Below, one piece after another: positions 17,256 through 25,594 of a DNA stretch of 35,130 bases. Source of the stretch: Halieaceae bacterium (GTDB lineage Bacteria; Pseudomonadota; Gammaproteobacteria; Pseudomonadales; Halieaceae). The notes beneath the pieces are model-generated. The model made no database searches, was not told where the DNA came from, and saw only the letters and a list, made by a program, of their open reading frames with translations. Position numbers and translations under genes: made by a program. Location of the stretch: contig JABHWT010000076.1 of NCBI GenBank assembly GCA_018657645.1, positions 1-35,130 of the forward strand, written 5' to 3'. Position 1 is the stretch's first letter; every line of letters begins with the position of its first letter.

Positions 17256-18440
17256 ATGAGTCTGTCGCATAAAGTAGGCTTGGATGACGAGCAATTACGC
17301 ATTTTATTTTCATCTTTTGGATCTGTCTCTGGCGTGGGGTTACTGTCCTATGCGGCCCTGCCTTTTCTAATTGGCGCAACCATGGAGAGCCTTGACCTCA
17401 ATGCGGCTGAAGTCGGGTTTCTTTACACTCTGGAGTTTCTGGCTGCGGCCACATCATCGCTTATTCTGGCACCCAGAACGGGTGGCATTAACCGGAGGAA
17501 TCTGGCGTTTGCCGGGGCGTCGATAGCCATTGTTGGTAGCCTGGCCTCCGCTTGGTGGTGCAGCTATGAAGCCCTACTGGTAATCAGGCCCTTTACAGGC
17601 GCCGGTGCAGGGTTAACCCTGGCCGCTGGCAATGCAACCATAGCCAATGCCAGACATCCGGCAAAAATAGCTGGACTGATGAATGTTCTTTTTGCGGCTT
17701 TAGTACTTGTACTCATGCTGCTTCTGCCGGTACTCGCCAAATCCTGGGGCGTGATAGGGGTATTTCTCGGCCTGGCGGCAGCCATGTTCATTTTCCTGGC
17801 ATTGCTGCTGCTAATGCCCCAGCGAGTCAATGTGATAGGCCCCGTATCTGAGGCTGGCCAATCAGACAACACCGTATTAATCAGTGTTTCTGCGATCGCA
17901 GTATTTGCGGCCTTTTTTTTGTTTACAATGCGGGATTCCATGGCCTGGGGGTTCGCCGAACGAATTGGCACTGAAGTGGGATATAGCTCGGCACAGGTAG
18001 GGGGCTTATTGTCGGTGCAGGCGCTTATAGGTTTGCTGGGACCGGCTTTGGCCGCTCTGATCGGTTTTAGATATGGCGTAAAACTGCCCTTGCTATTGGG
18101 CCTCACCGTAGCAGGCCTGACCACCTATGCCATATTCTTATCAGTGGATATCCCCGGCCTTTTTGAAATCCCCGTACTATGTTGGACTGCCGGATACTTT
18201 TTTGGCATCAGTTACCTGACAGCCTTTGCTGCATCACTGGACAGCGAGGGTCGAATCGCCGCTGCCTCGGGAAGTGCACTGGTGCTGGGCGTTGCTGTAG
18301 GCCCCGCATTTGCTGGCTATCTGATTACCTACGGAGGCTATGACCTGGGAGCCTGGGCGCAACTTGCGATGACAGTAGCATCGATCATAGCAGTTGTAAT
18401 TTCGCTGAAATGGGCACATGACACTTGGGTGCCTGGCTAG
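17256..18440 (+). CDS. MFS transporter (first of an overlapping pair)
   Basis: This is a hydrophobic protein of 394 residues with about 12 membrane helices, and charged loops such as RTGGINRRN between helices 2 and 3. It is a major facilitator protein of unassigned substrate. The start at 17256 has GAGGA five bases upstream; an alternative ATG at 17187 with AAGG before it would add 23 residues. Its last 16 bases overlap the start of the next MFS gene, so the two are translationally coupled. Several TM helices are rich in Ala/Gly and Leu (e.g. VLVLMLLLPVLAK). No substrate can be inferred from motifs. Confidence 0.8.
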   Translation: MSLSHKVGLDDEQLRILFSSFGSVSGVGLLSYAALPFLIGATMESLDLNAAEVGFLYTLEFLAAATSSLILAPRTGGINRRNLAFAGASIAIVGSLASAWWCSYEALLVIRPFTGAGAGLTLAAGNATIANARHPAKIAGLMNVLFAALVLVLMLLLPVLAKSWGVIGVFLGLAAAMFIFLALLLLMPQRVNVIGPVSEAGQSDNTVLISVSAIAVFAAFFLFTMRDSMAWGFAERIGTEVGYSSAQVGGLLSVQALIGLLGPALAALIGFRYGVKLPLLLGLTVAGLTTYAIFLSVDIPGLFEIPVLCWTAGYFFGISYLTAFAASLDSEGRIAAASGSALVLGVAVGPAFAGYLITYGGYDLGAWAQLAMTVASIIAVVISLKWAHDTWVPG

Positions 18441-19690
18441 GCACCACAAACACCAGGAGAAGCGCTATTTTCAGAGAGAAAGGCTTCGTCGCTTTACTGA
18501 TCATCAGCTATTTTGGGGGCTATACACTGGCTGCAAATGCGGCACTAGCACCCTATCTCGCAGCTGATTTTGGCTTATCTGCCTCTGAGATTGCCAGAAT
18601 GTTTGGGTGGCTCGCTATCGGTGCCATAGGAACCCTGTTCCTGACCCGCGCTGTGGATAAACTGGGACGCAGAAACCTGCTAATTGGTTCCCTGTGTTTC
18701 GCCGCTGCGCTGGCCGTAGCCACTGCTTTTGCGCCATCGCTGCGAGTATACATACTTTTCCAGACTACCTTTTCCCTTTTTCACGGTGCCGTTGTAGCGA
18801 CCAGTATTGTTATGGTCACGGAATATCTTCCCACGGACCTTCGGGCCAGAGGACACTCGATCTGGGTCGTCGCACACGTCCTCGGATCTGGCATGGCAAT
18901 CATTCTGATAACCGTGCTGCGCGAGTTGAATATAGAAAGCGAATGGCGCTGGATATGGGGGTTGTCGGCGCTGGTGCCCATCTGCACCCTGAAATACATA
19001 GTAGACTCGCTGAGCGAAAGCGATCACTTTCACAGCCAGCAAACTACAGAGGCCGATCACGCCAGCTGGGCAGAGCTGTTTCAAGGTGCCTACAGGCGGC
19101 GATCAATCGCTGTCATCAGTGCAGATTTCGCCATGGTTATTGCGGCCAGTGCTTCCCTGTCCTATGTCTTTTATTATCTTATAGAAGTTCTATCCCTTAC
19201 CCAGATTAACGTGGCCAGCATTGTAATCGGGGGTGGCACTCTGGGTATTCTTGGCAGCCCACTGGGAGCCAGAGCAGGCGACAGATTCGGCCGCCGCAAT
19301 ACCATTATTGTATGCTCATTACTGGTAATGCTGTGCGCAATCGGGTTTTACCTATTCCGAGCCAATGGGCCTTTTCTTGTTGTCGGTCTACTACTGTTGT
19401 TCTCCCTGATGCACGGTTTTGGCAGCGCAATCAGAGTTTGCAAACAGGCAGTCACCACAGAGTTATTCCCCACCAGGCACCGGGCGACTGTCCAGGGTAT
19501 TGTAGTATTGGTAGCCGCTGGGGCGTCGGTATTAACCCATTTTTGTGTGGCCTTACTAATCGACTACACAGGCTCCCTTACTTCCGCCATCATCGCCCTT
19601 AGCCTGCTGCGAATTTCTGTGTGTATAGCGTACATGTTTGTCCCGGAAACCAGGGGCATGGAGCTCAAAAACGCTGCGCTGGATCATTAA
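18425..19690 (+). CDS. MFS transporter, sugar/organic-acid type (second of pair, TTG start)
   Basis: The protein has 421 residues and 12 predicted helices. The paired MFS signatures are clear: RAVDKLGRRNLL (helix 2-3 loop) and GARAGDRFGRRNTI in the second half, with PTDLRARGHS and PTRHRATVQG after helices 4 and 10 and PETRGMELK at the end, as in sugar-porter or AAHS-like families. Translation must start at the TTG at 18425, inside the previous gene; I see no in-frame ATG or GTG near the N-terminus before the first helix. It runs convergent to the cytochrome c gene at 19770. The substrate is unknown. Confidence 0.82.
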   Translation: MGAWLGTTNTRRSAIFREKGFVALLIISYFGGYTLAANAALAPYLAADFGLSASEIARMFGWLAIGAIGTLFLTRAVDKLGRRNLLIGSLCFAAALAVATAFAPSLRVYILFQTTFSLFHGAVVATSIVMVTEYLPTDLRARGHSIWVVAHVLGSGMAIILITVLRELNIESEWRWIWGLSALVPICTLKYIVDSLSESDHFHSQQTTEADHASWAELFQGAYRRRSIAVISADFAMVIAASASLSYVFYYLIEVLSLTQINVASIVIGGGTLGILGSPLGARAGDRFGRRNTIIVCSLLVMLCAIGFYLFRANGPFLVVGLLLLFSLMHGFGSAIRVCKQAVTTELFPTRHRATVQGIVVLVAAGASVLTHFCVALLIDYTGSLTSAIIALSLLRISVCIAYMFVPETRGMELKNAALDH

Positions 19691-19769
19691 CGGGGAGGGA
19701 AGCAACTTGTTTCATGCCACAGCCGCTCCAGCGAGTAGTGTATTTACGCGCCGGAAAATCTGGTTTTTC

Positions 19770-20336
19770 TTATTTCGCTCGGACAAACCTCTTCAGAGCT
19801 GGCATTTCGATAGATGGCAGGTTGGTTCTGTCAACGGTGAAACTCTCGTCTACTAACTCATTGAGGTAGAGGATATATGCTGTTATGGCGTATACCTGGT
19901 TATTACTCAAACTCTTGGGATTAACATGTGGCATGGCTCTTCTAACATAATCAAAAATGGTTGTTGCATAGGGCCACTGTTGTCCGGTGGACATGACAAG
20001 TAGACCATTGACTTCCTGTATCCTCTTAATCCGAAGTGGATCCCAGATGCTAAATAGTCCAACCGAGCCAGTTAAGCGATGAGATGGCCCCTCTGTACCA
20101 CTGTCTCCGTGACATAAGGCACAGCGTTCAAAGTACACCTGTCTTCCCTCGGTGACAGAGCCACGTCCAACAGGCAAATTGTGCCCATTCGGGAAGATTG
20201 TGATATCGACTCGTTCTATCTCAGCCTCTGTCAGAGGCGTGCCCAGATTAACTGATTCTCCAAAGCCGTAACCGGCAATTGGAGCTACCAGGCTTAGCAG
20301 TAGACAACACCATCGGGCTGACTTATACAAAGACAT
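19770..20336 (-). CDS. monohaem cytochrome c, SoxD/SorB-like electron acceptor of the adjacent molybdoenzyme
   Basis: This is a 188-residue exported protein with a signal peptide (hydrophobic 9-24). One haem-binding site CALCH (Cys72, Cys75, His76) is followed by a likely axial Met in RRAMPHVNP (Met135). The lead-in LPVGRGSVTEGRQVYFERC and the order of segments resemble the haem domain of SoxD, but Paracoccus SoxD is about twice as long and dihaem, so this is a shortened partner closer in size to a sulfite dehydrogenase cytochrome subunit. Its start overlaps the end of the soxC-like gene by 14 bases, and GGGAG for its start lies in that gene. It should pass electrons from the molybdenum enzyme to the respiratory chain. 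Confidence 0.85.
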   Translation of the reverse strand: MSLYKSARWCCLLLSLVAPIAGYGFGESVNLGTPLTEAEIERVDITIFPNGHNLPVGRGSVTEGRQVYFERCALCHGDSGTEGPSHRLTGSVGLFSIWDPLRIKRIQEVNGLLVMSTGQQWPYATTIFDYVRRAMPHVNPKSLSNNQVYAITAYILYLNELVDESFTVDRTNLPSIEMPALKRFVRAK

Positions 20337-21609
20337 TGCTCACACTCCCATCTTTGTCTATCTGCCAGGCCTGAATGGCGTTGTAGTGATTGAATGTTGG
20401 GCTTGCGTATTTCTGCTTCCATACTTTCCGGGTCGGTTGAACTCTCCCCTCCTCGTCAATTGCGCGACTTTGTAGAATTGTGGATTCGCCATCCCACCGC
20501 CATGGAATAGAGAATCTGGTGAGGGCTTTATCATGAACAGGACCCTGCAGTTGTGCGCGGGCCCAACTCACTCCGTTATCCGCAGAGACGTCCACACCTG
20601 ATATCTTTCCGCGTCCCGACCACGCCAAGCCGGATATTTCGTAGAACCCTTTTTCATTCAATAACTGCCCTGCGGAGGGATGCATAATGGCGGACTTGAC
20701 CTCCATATGGAAAGAAAAACCCTCTGCATGACCACTGGTTAGATGCTCGGTATAAAGTCCCGATTCGTGGGAGGTAAATGCGGGCCTGTCGGTGACCTCA
20801 AAACGACTTAGGTACTTTACGTTAGTATTACCTTCCCATCCCGGCAGTAAGAGTCTCATCGGAAATCCCTGTTCTGCTCTTAGTCTCTCTCCGTTCTGGT
20901 AGAGGGCTATAATGCCATCATCGAGCATTTTTGACACCGGGATGCTCCTGGAATGTGAACCGCTGTCAGCCCCTTCAGCGATAATCCAACGGGCCTTCTT
21001 TGTTAGCCCCGCCTCACTCAGCAAATCCGAAACCCTGACACCCACCCATTCAGAGCAGGAGACAAGCCCGTACAGGTCCTGGCAAGTTTCATTACCTGTA
21101 AAAGGAGACATTGCATTTATTGCTGTATTTCCGGAACACTCCAGAAACCTGGTGCTGGAGACCATTGGGTAACGCAATAGATGCTCAACCGTATATTTGA
21201 GCGGCCTATCCACCAGTCCATGAATCAGTAATTCATGCTTGTTCGGGTCAATCTCCGGTACACCATAATGATAGCTGCCGAAATGAAGTCCGTTGGGTGT
21301 TATTATTCCCTGCAACTGATCAATGGGAGTAAGCCAAGCCGAAGTGCCGGCATTTTCTGGAGCAGCTGGGAGCAGAAGTTTGCGGACCACACTTTTTTCA
21401 TAGCGCGATGGTTCACCATAGGGGGAACCTTGCCCGGCCAGAGTTTTTGTCCACCGGGGAAAATCCTCAGCTATCGTTTTATCGCCTTCAATTGCCGCCA
21501 CAACTGGGCGGATAGTCGTTGCAGCCAGAAAAGAAACGCCACCGGCCAGTAGCGATCTGCGATCAATTAGGCCGCCGCCCGCAACATACTCTGTTTTCAA
21601 CCGCTTCAT
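20323..21609 (-). CDS. soxC: SoxC-like sulfite/sulfane dehydrogenase, molybdopterin subunit
   Basis: The 428-residue protein has a twin-arginine signal (DRRSLLAGG, Arg17-Arg18, then a hydrophobic run), as expected for a folded molybdenum enzyme exported to the periplasm. RFLECSGN holds Cys158, the expected molybdenum ligand of the sulfite oxidase family. LLPGWEGNTNVKYLSRFEV and a C-terminal dimerisation domain with VDVSADNGVSWARAQL follow. SoxC with SoxD oxidises sulfane sulfur or sulfite. Here it lacks soxA, X, Y, Z and B and lies 52 bases downstream of arsM on the same strand, so another oxyanion-linked role is possible. The gene family is secure; the physiological substrate is open. Confidence 0.9.
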   Translation of the reverse strand: MKRLKTEYVAGGGLIDRRSLLAGGVSFLAATTIRPVVAAIEGDKTIAEDFPRWTKTLAGQGSPYGEPSRYEKSVVRKLLLPAAPENAGTSAWLTPIDQLQGIITPNGLHFGSYHYGVPEIDPNKHELLIHGLVDRPLKYTVEHLLRYPMVSSTRFLECSGNTAINAMSPFTGNETCQDLYGLVSCSEWVGVRVSDLLSEAGLTKKARWIIAEGADSGSHSRSIPVSKMLDDGIIALYQNGERLRAEQGFPMRLLLPGWEGNTNVKYLSRFEVTDRPAFTSHESGLYTEHLTSGHAEGFSFHMEVKSAIMHPSAGQLLNEKGFYEISGLAWSGRGKISGVDVSADNGVSWARAQLQGPVHDKALTRFSIPWRWDGESTILQSRAIDEEGRVQPTRKVWKQKYASPTFNHYNAIQAWQIDKDGSVSNVFV

Positions 21610-21661
21610 AACACGCTCCCTGCATGTAGTTGGCAGGCATCACATAGAGGTCAGCCCATCC

Positions 21662-22513
21662 TCAATCTACCTGCGGTTTTCTGGCAAAAATCTTGGCGCT
21701 ACTGATCTTTCCTTCCATCTGGTGCAGCAAATCATCCAGTAAAACCTCCGCCTCCTTGGGGTCCATTCTATCGAGCAGGTCCGACAACTCCGGCACTTCT
21801 CCCCCTAAAGCAAGCCCTTTAAGGGTAGATGCGTCGTAGGTAAAGCGCTCCAGCACCCGCTCCTGGACCAGCCCGGCAGAGGCCAGATCACGAAGGTATT
21901 TTGCCTCATCTATAGCGCCAGACAAACAGGCATTGTAGAACGCCTCGGGAGCCCATTCAGGCAAGGCTCCCTGCTCCATGATAATATCCGAAACCTGCAT
22001 TGCTCCACCGGGCTTAAGCACTCTGGCTATTTCCGAAAATACTTTTCCTTTGTCCGGCGAAAGATTGATAACGCAATTGGATATCACCCAGTCGACAGAA
22101 TTGTCCTCTACTGGCAGGTTTTCTATCATCCCCTTTCTTACCTCGGCATTGGTAACACCGGCCTTTTCAATATTCTCCCTTGCATGCTCGAGCATGGCGT
22201 CTGTCATATCTACGCCAATAACCCTGCCCTCTGGCCCCACCACTTTTGCTGCCAGAAGCAAGTCAATACCGGCACCCGATCCCAGGTCCAATACTACATC
22301 GCCGGCCTTGACGCCGGCAAACGCCAGAGGATTGCCACAACCAAAGGAGTTCTCTACTGCATCACCGGGAAGTACGGACAGTTCACTGTCCCCATAGTCT
22401 GCCAATTGTGTGATGGCCGACTGTACGGTCGCCGTTTGTTCCTCCGATTCCTGCCTTAGTACCCGGGTGTAGGTTTGGGATATGGACTCGTGTAGTTCGG
22501 TTTTCTCCAGCAT
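21662..22513 (-). CDS. arsM: arsenite S-adenosylmethionine methyltransferase ArsM
   Basis: The 283-residue cytoplasmic enzyme methylates As(III). The SAM site is DLGSGAGID (76-84), and the three cysteines that bind arsenic in ArsM proteins are all present in their usual contexts: Cys59 in SFGCGNP, Cys147 in SNCVINLSPDK and Cys196 in NACLSGA. AAGGAG lies six bases before the ATG at 22511-22513, which fixes this start; an upstream in-frame ATG at 22633 would overlap arsR and is rejected. It follows the ArsR-type gene by 19 bases and precedes the soxC-like gene by 52, so the three appear to form one operon. Confidence 0.93.
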   Translation of the reverse strand: MLEKTELHESISQTYTRVLRQESEEQTATVQSAITQLADYGDSELSVLPGDAVENSFGCGNPLAFAGVKAGDVVLDLGSGAGIDLLLAAKVVGPEGRVIGVDMTDAMLEHARENIEKAGVTNAEVRKGMIENLPVEDNSVDWVISNCVINLSPDKGKVFSEIARVLKPGGAMQVSDIIMEQGALPEWAPEAFYNACLSGAIDEAKYLRDLASAGLVQERVLERFTYDASTLKGLALGGEVPELSDLLDRMDPKEAEVLLDDLLHQMEGKISSAKIFARKPQVD

Positions 22514-22532
22514 GGATATCTCCTTTACGTAT

Positions 22533-22892
22533 TTAGCTGTCACCAACGGGTATGCAGCACTCCGCCATGCACTGGCGAATTTGTGCGGCAATTGATTCCG
22601 TTTTTTCCAAGAAATAGTTGCTGTCGACATCAAAATAGATGTGCCGGCTCTCTTTAGTTCGCGTCACCAGTCCAGCGGCCAACATAGTGCCAAGGTGGCG
22701 AGAGATAACAGACCGATCCTGGGGCATGCACTGGGCAATAGTGCCGATATCACAGCAACCATTGAGCATTAGAAATTTTAAAATCTGCACCCGAACCGGC
22801 TCAGCCAGCGCCTTAAAAAAACCAGAATCCAGTTCCTGTGCCAGTTTTTCAGCGGCCTGACTCCTTCGTTTAGAATCTGTATATGTATTCAT
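22533..22892 (-). CDS. ArsR/SmtB-family metalloid-responsive repressor
   Basis: The 119-residue winged-helix regulator has FKALAEPVRVQILKFL (26-41) and the recognition helix DRSVISRHLGTMLAAGLV (59-76). The classical ELCVCDL metal box is replaced by NGCCDI with Cys46 and Cys47, Cys55 follows, and another pair sits at the C-terminus (Cys108, Cys112, Cys113). This looks like a different thiol site for As(III) or Sb(III). It heads the arsM-soxC-cytochrome group, as expected for autoregulation. The start ATG has a weak Shine-Dalgarno, and palindromes just upstream may be its operator. Confidence 0.9.
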   Translation of the reverse strand: MNTYTDSKRRSQAAEKLAQELDSGFFKALAEPVRVQILKFLMLNGCCDIGTIAQCMPQDRSVISRHLGTMLAAGLVTRTKESRHIYFDVDSNYFLEKTESIAAQIRQCMAECCIPVGDS

Positions 22893-23271
22893 ATCATAAG
22901 TTTATGTGCACATAGATGCACATGTCAAATATTAGTTTGATGTGAAAGGTCACTTTGTGAAACCGGAAATTACTCGTACACGCCCTGCATTTACGCTCCT
23001 ATATCAGAAGCAGTACTCTGCCCGGAGATCGGCACCAGGGGCAGAACTTCGGAATACCTTCCAGTCCTTAGCTGCTGGAAGGGGGTCTGTATCCACAATA
23101 GCAAAAGGCGCAGCCATTCATAGCATATTGCCGCATCTGATGAACTGTCTATTTATAACCCGGCACAAGACCGCAGCAAGTGGTTGTATGCGGCCAAATG
23201 TGTATACTGGATTGGATAAAAAAGGTGGCATTTGTTCCTCTTGGACTTTACTGATTATAAGGCACTGATTG
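22893..23271. other. intergenic stretch between divergent arsR-type and fusion-protein genes
   Basis: Apart from the palindromes next to arsR, this 379-base stretch has a stem of 8 bp (CCTTCCAG 23057-23064 / CTGGAAGG 23075-23082, loop 10) with no T-run, and a TATACT (23203-23208) that could be the -10 box for the rightward gene. A short plus-strand frame (about 23124-23219) reads like protein but is stopped at both ends. I find no convincing gene. Confidence 0.4.
22895..22914. promoter_or_regulatory. overlapping palindromes upstream of the ArsR-type gene, candidate operator
   Basis: CATAAGTTTATG (22895-22906, arms CATAA/TTATG) overlaps the perfect palindrome TATGTGCACATA (22903-22914), immediately before the ATG of the ArsR-family gene. 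A further ATGCACATG follows. ArsR-type repressors bind dyads of this size over their own promoter. No experiment supports it here. Confidence 0.5.
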
Positions 23272-25560
23272 ATGGCAAATGACAAGCAAGGGCTGTTCAA
23301 CAAGCTAAGAGCCCACCCGGTAATACGGGCTGGGACTACCTACGCGGCCGCGGCTTTCCTTATCGTTCAGGTTATAGGCCTTATAGCTGACAGCTTTGGC
23401 TTTGGCGACAACCTGATGCAGGGCGTAATTTGGGCAAGTTTTGCTGGATTCCCAGTGGTTATCTTACTGTCGCTGATTATTTCTTCTCACTTCAGTACCT
23501 TGAAACTTTTATTAATCACGGTACTACTTGTTACCGGCGGATATCTAGGTGGAGCTTTTTACTGGGTGCAATTTGTCAAATCGCCAGAACTTGAAACCGC
23601 ATTGAGCAAAGATCAATATGCCAAGTCCTGGATCATCGCCCGAGACATGAGTCAGGTATTTCCATTTTTGCCACAACTGGACCAAGCTCTTTCACAACTG
23701 GGAAGGCCAGCAAAAATTGAAATAATGCAAAATGGCGTAGATGTTTATTGGAAGCCTTTTGCATCAGACGAATACCATTGGGAGTTTTTGGGAACTTCGC
23801 CGCTAGACCCACAAAATCTACCTGTTGGCCCATTGCAATTTCGGTTGGAAAAAGAAGGTTTTCAAACCGCCTACCTAGGCGCAAACAATCCGAGCCTTGC
23901 ATTGAAAAACTTTCCAGTGAAATTGGAATTTGAGGCTAGTAAGTTTGAACTTGCCAAGGATGACGATGTACCAGAGGGGATGGTATATATTCCGGGTGGG
24001 GAGTTTTTGCCTGCCATTACCGGCGAGGGATTAACGTCTTATGTGCTCAGCCCTTACTACATCGATAAGTACGAAGTTACTAACAAGCAGTTTAAACAGT
24101 TTGTTGATGCCCAGGGCTACAAAAACCCCCGCTACTGGCAAGACACAACCTTTATTAACGACGGTAGAACGTTGAGCCTTGAACAAGCCTTAACACTGAT
24201 GGTTGACCAAACCGGCCGAAACGCACCGGCTAGTTGGGAGCTGGCAGACTACCCAGAAGGTAGCGATGACCTGCCTGTTACTGGCATTAGCTGGTACGAA
24301 GCCCAAGCCTACGCTAATTATAAAGGCAATACTCTGCCGCCACTATATCATTGGGCAAAGGCTGCATTCCCCGTCGATGAAGTTGTCTCGCCACTGGCTC
24401 CTGCAATTTTGGCAAATAGTAATTTTGCCGGCAAAGAATTACGGCGGGTTAGCCAATCTGTATCCATCGGCCCATACGGTACGTTTGATATGGCTGGTAA
24501 TGCACGCGAGTGGGTTTGGAATATCTTTGGGGGCGAGGGAATCACCATAGGTGGTGCAATTGCAGAGCGCCAATATATGGGGTTTCAAAGTGAATCTAGA
24601 CCAAGAATAGACAGGTCTGCGCACAATGGTTTTAGAACCGTAAAACTATTAAATCCCGCTGATATGAACCCATTTGGCGATCCCCTATCACTCCCCGCCC
24701 TTCCGCCCAAGGACTTTTACCAGCCCATGGATGCCAAGGCGTTTAAATTTTATTCACAACCTTACTCCTACGGAAAGCGCAAGCTAAATGCCAAAACGGC
24801 TTATGTTGAGGAAAACCATGATGACTGGATAAAAGAGAAGGTCTCTGTCGAGGTTGGTTACAATAACGAGCGCATGGATATTCTTATTTTCAGGCCCAAA
24901 AACATCTCTAGCAATATAGGTTCAGTGGTTTTTTATCCCGGCTTGGGTGCTTTTCGCTTTCCGGGGCCTCTCGACAAAATAAATCCGGGAGATTTTGGTT
25001 TAGATTATATTATTAAGAGTGGTCGAGCGCTGATATTGCCAGCTTTTAAGGAATCTCGAAATCGCTCAACCGATCCCTCCTTTCTTGACGCGGCTACCGA
25101 CGAGCAAAAAAGAGTGTTCAGAGACACCATGACTAAATGGCGCATAGATACCGGCCGGGTATTAGACTACATAGAGGAGCGGCCAGAGTTCAGCGACCAG
25201 AACATCCACTATATGGGCATGAGCTTTGGCGCTATATATACTCCAATAGTGCTGTTATTTGAGCAGCGGCGTTTTAAATCTGCAGTATACTTAAGCGGGG
25301 GTCTTGACCCATATAAGCCTCCACTCTCCGATGGCATTGTTTATCAGAACAGGATAAAAACCCCAACGCTTATGCTAAATGGTGAGCAAGATTATTTAAT
25401 GCCCATTAGTGGCCAGCAGGCGCTGTTTGACTTATTGGGCGCCGCGCCCAGCGACAAAAAGTACATTGCCTATGACGCAGGGCACTGGCCGTTACCGCGA
25501 AACCAAATGGTTAATGAGGTTTTGGCCTGGTTTGAAAAATATGAGAGTTTGCGGCCCTGA
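23272..25560 (+). CDS. membrane-anchored PEGA-like / FGE-sulfatase-like / alpha-beta hydrolase fusion
   Basis: This 762-residue protein starts at ATG 23272 (AAGG nine bases before; a TTG sits just upstream). Residues 1-18 are cytosolic and basic, followed by three membrane helices (about 22-41, 50-70, 78-98). A PEGA-like domain (150-222, with NLPVGPLQFRLEKEGF) leads to an FGE/SUMF1-like domain (232-460: MVYIPGGEF, YYIDKYEVTNKQF, GISWYEAQAYANYKG, GTFDMAGNAREWVW, HNGFR). The C-terminal ~230 residues are an alpha/beta hydrolase with GMSFG (nucleophile Ser651), Asp707 and His738. The whole protein has no cysteine, so true formylglycine-generating chemistry is impossible in the SUMF1-like part. 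Its composition looks more A/T-rich than its neighbours, which hints at transfer. Confidence 0.85.
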   Translation: MANDKQGLFNKLRAHPVIRAGTTYAAAAFLIVQVIGLIADSFGFGDNLMQGVIWASFAGFPVVILLSLIISSHFSTLKLLLITVLLVTGGYLGGAFYWVQFVKSPELETALSKDQYAKSWIIARDMSQVFPFLPQLDQALSQLGRPAKIEIMQNGVDVYWKPFASDEYHWEFLGTSPLDPQNLPVGPLQFRLEKEGFQTAYLGANNPSLALKNFPVKLEFEASKFELAKDDDVPEGMVYIPGGEFLPAITGEGLTSYVLSPYYIDKYEVTNKQFKQFVDAQGYKNPRYWQDTTFINDGRTLSLEQALTLMVDQTGRNAPASWELADYPEGSDDLPVTGISWYEAQAYANYKGNTLPPLYHWAKAAFPVDEVVSPLAPAILANSNFAGKELRRVSQSVSIGPYGTFDMAGNAREWVWNIFGGEGITIGGAIAERQYMGFQSESRPRIDRSAHNGFRTVKLLNPADMNPFGDPLSLPALPPKDFYQPMDAKAFKFYSQPYSYGKRKLNAKTAYVEENHDDWIKEKVSVEVGYNNERMDILIFRPKNISSNIGSVVFYPGLGAFRFPGPLDKINPGDFGLDYIIKSGRALILPAFKESRNRSTDPSFLDAATDEQKRVFRDTMTKWRIDTGRVLDYIEERPEFSDQNIHYMGMSFGAIYTPIVLLFEQRRFKSAVYLSGGLDPYKPPLSDGIVYQNRIKTPTLMLNGEQDYLMPISGQQALFDLLGAAPSDKKYIAYDAGHWPLPRNQMVNEVLAWFEKYESLRP

Positions 25561-25594
25561 TTACAATCGTTCCGTCGCGTGACCGCCTTCGTGA

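Noticed and set aside
17564-18124. 186-codon minus-strand frame inside the first MFS gene
   Set aside because: It is a mirror of the membrane protein's codon pattern (Ser, Thr, Ala and Pro rich) with no motif of its own.
19770-21609. A complete Sox thiosulfate-oxidation system
   Set aside because: Only the soxC-like gene and a shortened cytochrome partner are present; no soxA, B, X, Y or Z is seen on either side.
23057-23082. 8-bp stem (CCTTCCAG/CTGGAAGG) as a terminator
   Set aside because: It lies between divergent genes and has no T-run, so termination is not expected.
22942-23268. Open frame of 108 codons between arsR and the fusion gene
   Set aside because: It starts at GTG without a ribosome site, has no family pattern, spans the stem-loop and the likely promoter of the next gene.
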